Positions 63,943-64,000 of a stretch of DNA of 64,000 bases are shown one piece after another. The number at the start of each line of letters is the position of its first letter. The stretch's first letter is position 1. This DNA comes from Alphaproteobacteria bacterium (GTDB lineage: Bacteria; Pseudomonadota; Alphaproteobacteria; Ferrovibrionales; Ferrovibrionaceae). The stretch is from positions 62,001 to 126,000 of the forward strand of contig JAFKFH010000006.1 in assembly GCA_017307375.1 (NCBI GenBank), written 5' to 3'. The notes under the pieces were generated by a model that was not told where the DNA came from, searched no databases, and saw only the letters and a list, made by a program, of their open reading frames with translations. The position numbers were made by a program, and so were the translations under genes.

Positions 63943-64000
63943 CAATCCGGTCAAGACCCGGCTTGCCGCCGGCGAGGTGGTGCTGGGCACCATGGTGTTC
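63935..64000 (+). CDS. HpcH/HpaI-family aldolase, N-terminal fragment
   Basis: The first 22 codons of a gene cut by the window end. MRDNPVKTRLAAGEVVLG followed by TMVF matches the usual start of HpcH/HpaI aldolases (class II pyruvate aldolases). It starts within the PhyH gene end, so it belongs to that operon and would cleave a hydroxy-keto acid. Confidence 0.7.
   Translation, partial: MRDNPVKTRLAAGEVVLGTMVF

Overview
The window is GC-rich, gene-dense DNA from a free-living bacterium, most likely an alphaproteobacterium. Supporting signs are an HWE-family histidine kinase, candidate sigma-EcfG promoters (GGAAC-N16-CGTT), several catabolic gene clusters each built around an ABC importer, and a Liv-type operon that carries an AMP-ligase-like gene. 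No rRNA, tRNA, phage or insertion-sequence gene was recognised. The genus cannot be fixed from sequence alone; all family assignments below come from reading motifs, not from database searches.

Region 1 (1-6.7 kb) is a stress and signalling block: a BON-domain protein, a degenerate CheB-PAS-PAS-HWE sensor kinase coupled to a Crp/Fnr regulator, small unknown genes, a single-domain response regulator, and a hemerythrin protein fused to a repeat-rich tail. Three genes or gene groups here have a sequence resembling a general-stress (EcfG) promoter just upstream.

Region 2 (6.7-17.2 kb) is a leftward ribose-type ABC import operon facing a divergent AraC regulator. It contains a permease fused to a strictosidine-synthase/SMP-30-like propeller, a free-standing paralogue of that propeller, and an acyl-CoA ligase fused to an enoyl-CoA hydratase.

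Region 3 (17.2-33.4 kb) looks like a catabolic system for an N-methylated or quaternary ammonium compound: Rieske oxygenase with the ECYHC signature, PLP gamma-lyase-like enzyme, two further flavoproteins and heterotetrameric sarcosine oxidase (soxBDAG) in one overlapping operon. It faces a LysR gene that leads into a Dpp/Opp-type peptide-class importer.

Region 4 (33.4-42 kb) holds a thioesterase and then a YtfQ-YtfR-YtfT-YjfF sugar importer with a GntR regulator, an arabonate-type dehydratase and a KDA-type dehydratase: part of a non-phosphorylative pentose/furanose pathway. Region 5 (42-46.9 kb) holds a degenerate EAL-like protein, a response regulator, an exported ankyrin protein and a UvrD-like helicase.

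Region 6 (46.9-64 kb) is a CoA-dependent catabolic island: P450, thiolase-like enzyme, enoyl-CoA hydratase, TetR regulator, two complete and one degenerate AMP-ligase, enoyl reductase, a full Liv importer, a PanE-like reductase, class II aldolase, PhyH dioxygenase and the start of an HpcH/HpaI aldolase. An 18-bp imperfect palindrome recurs at all four main promoter regions of this island, which suggests a single TetR regulon. A second cross-cutting pattern is that each of the four solute-binding-protein genes in the window is followed by a perfect RNA hairpin before the next gene.
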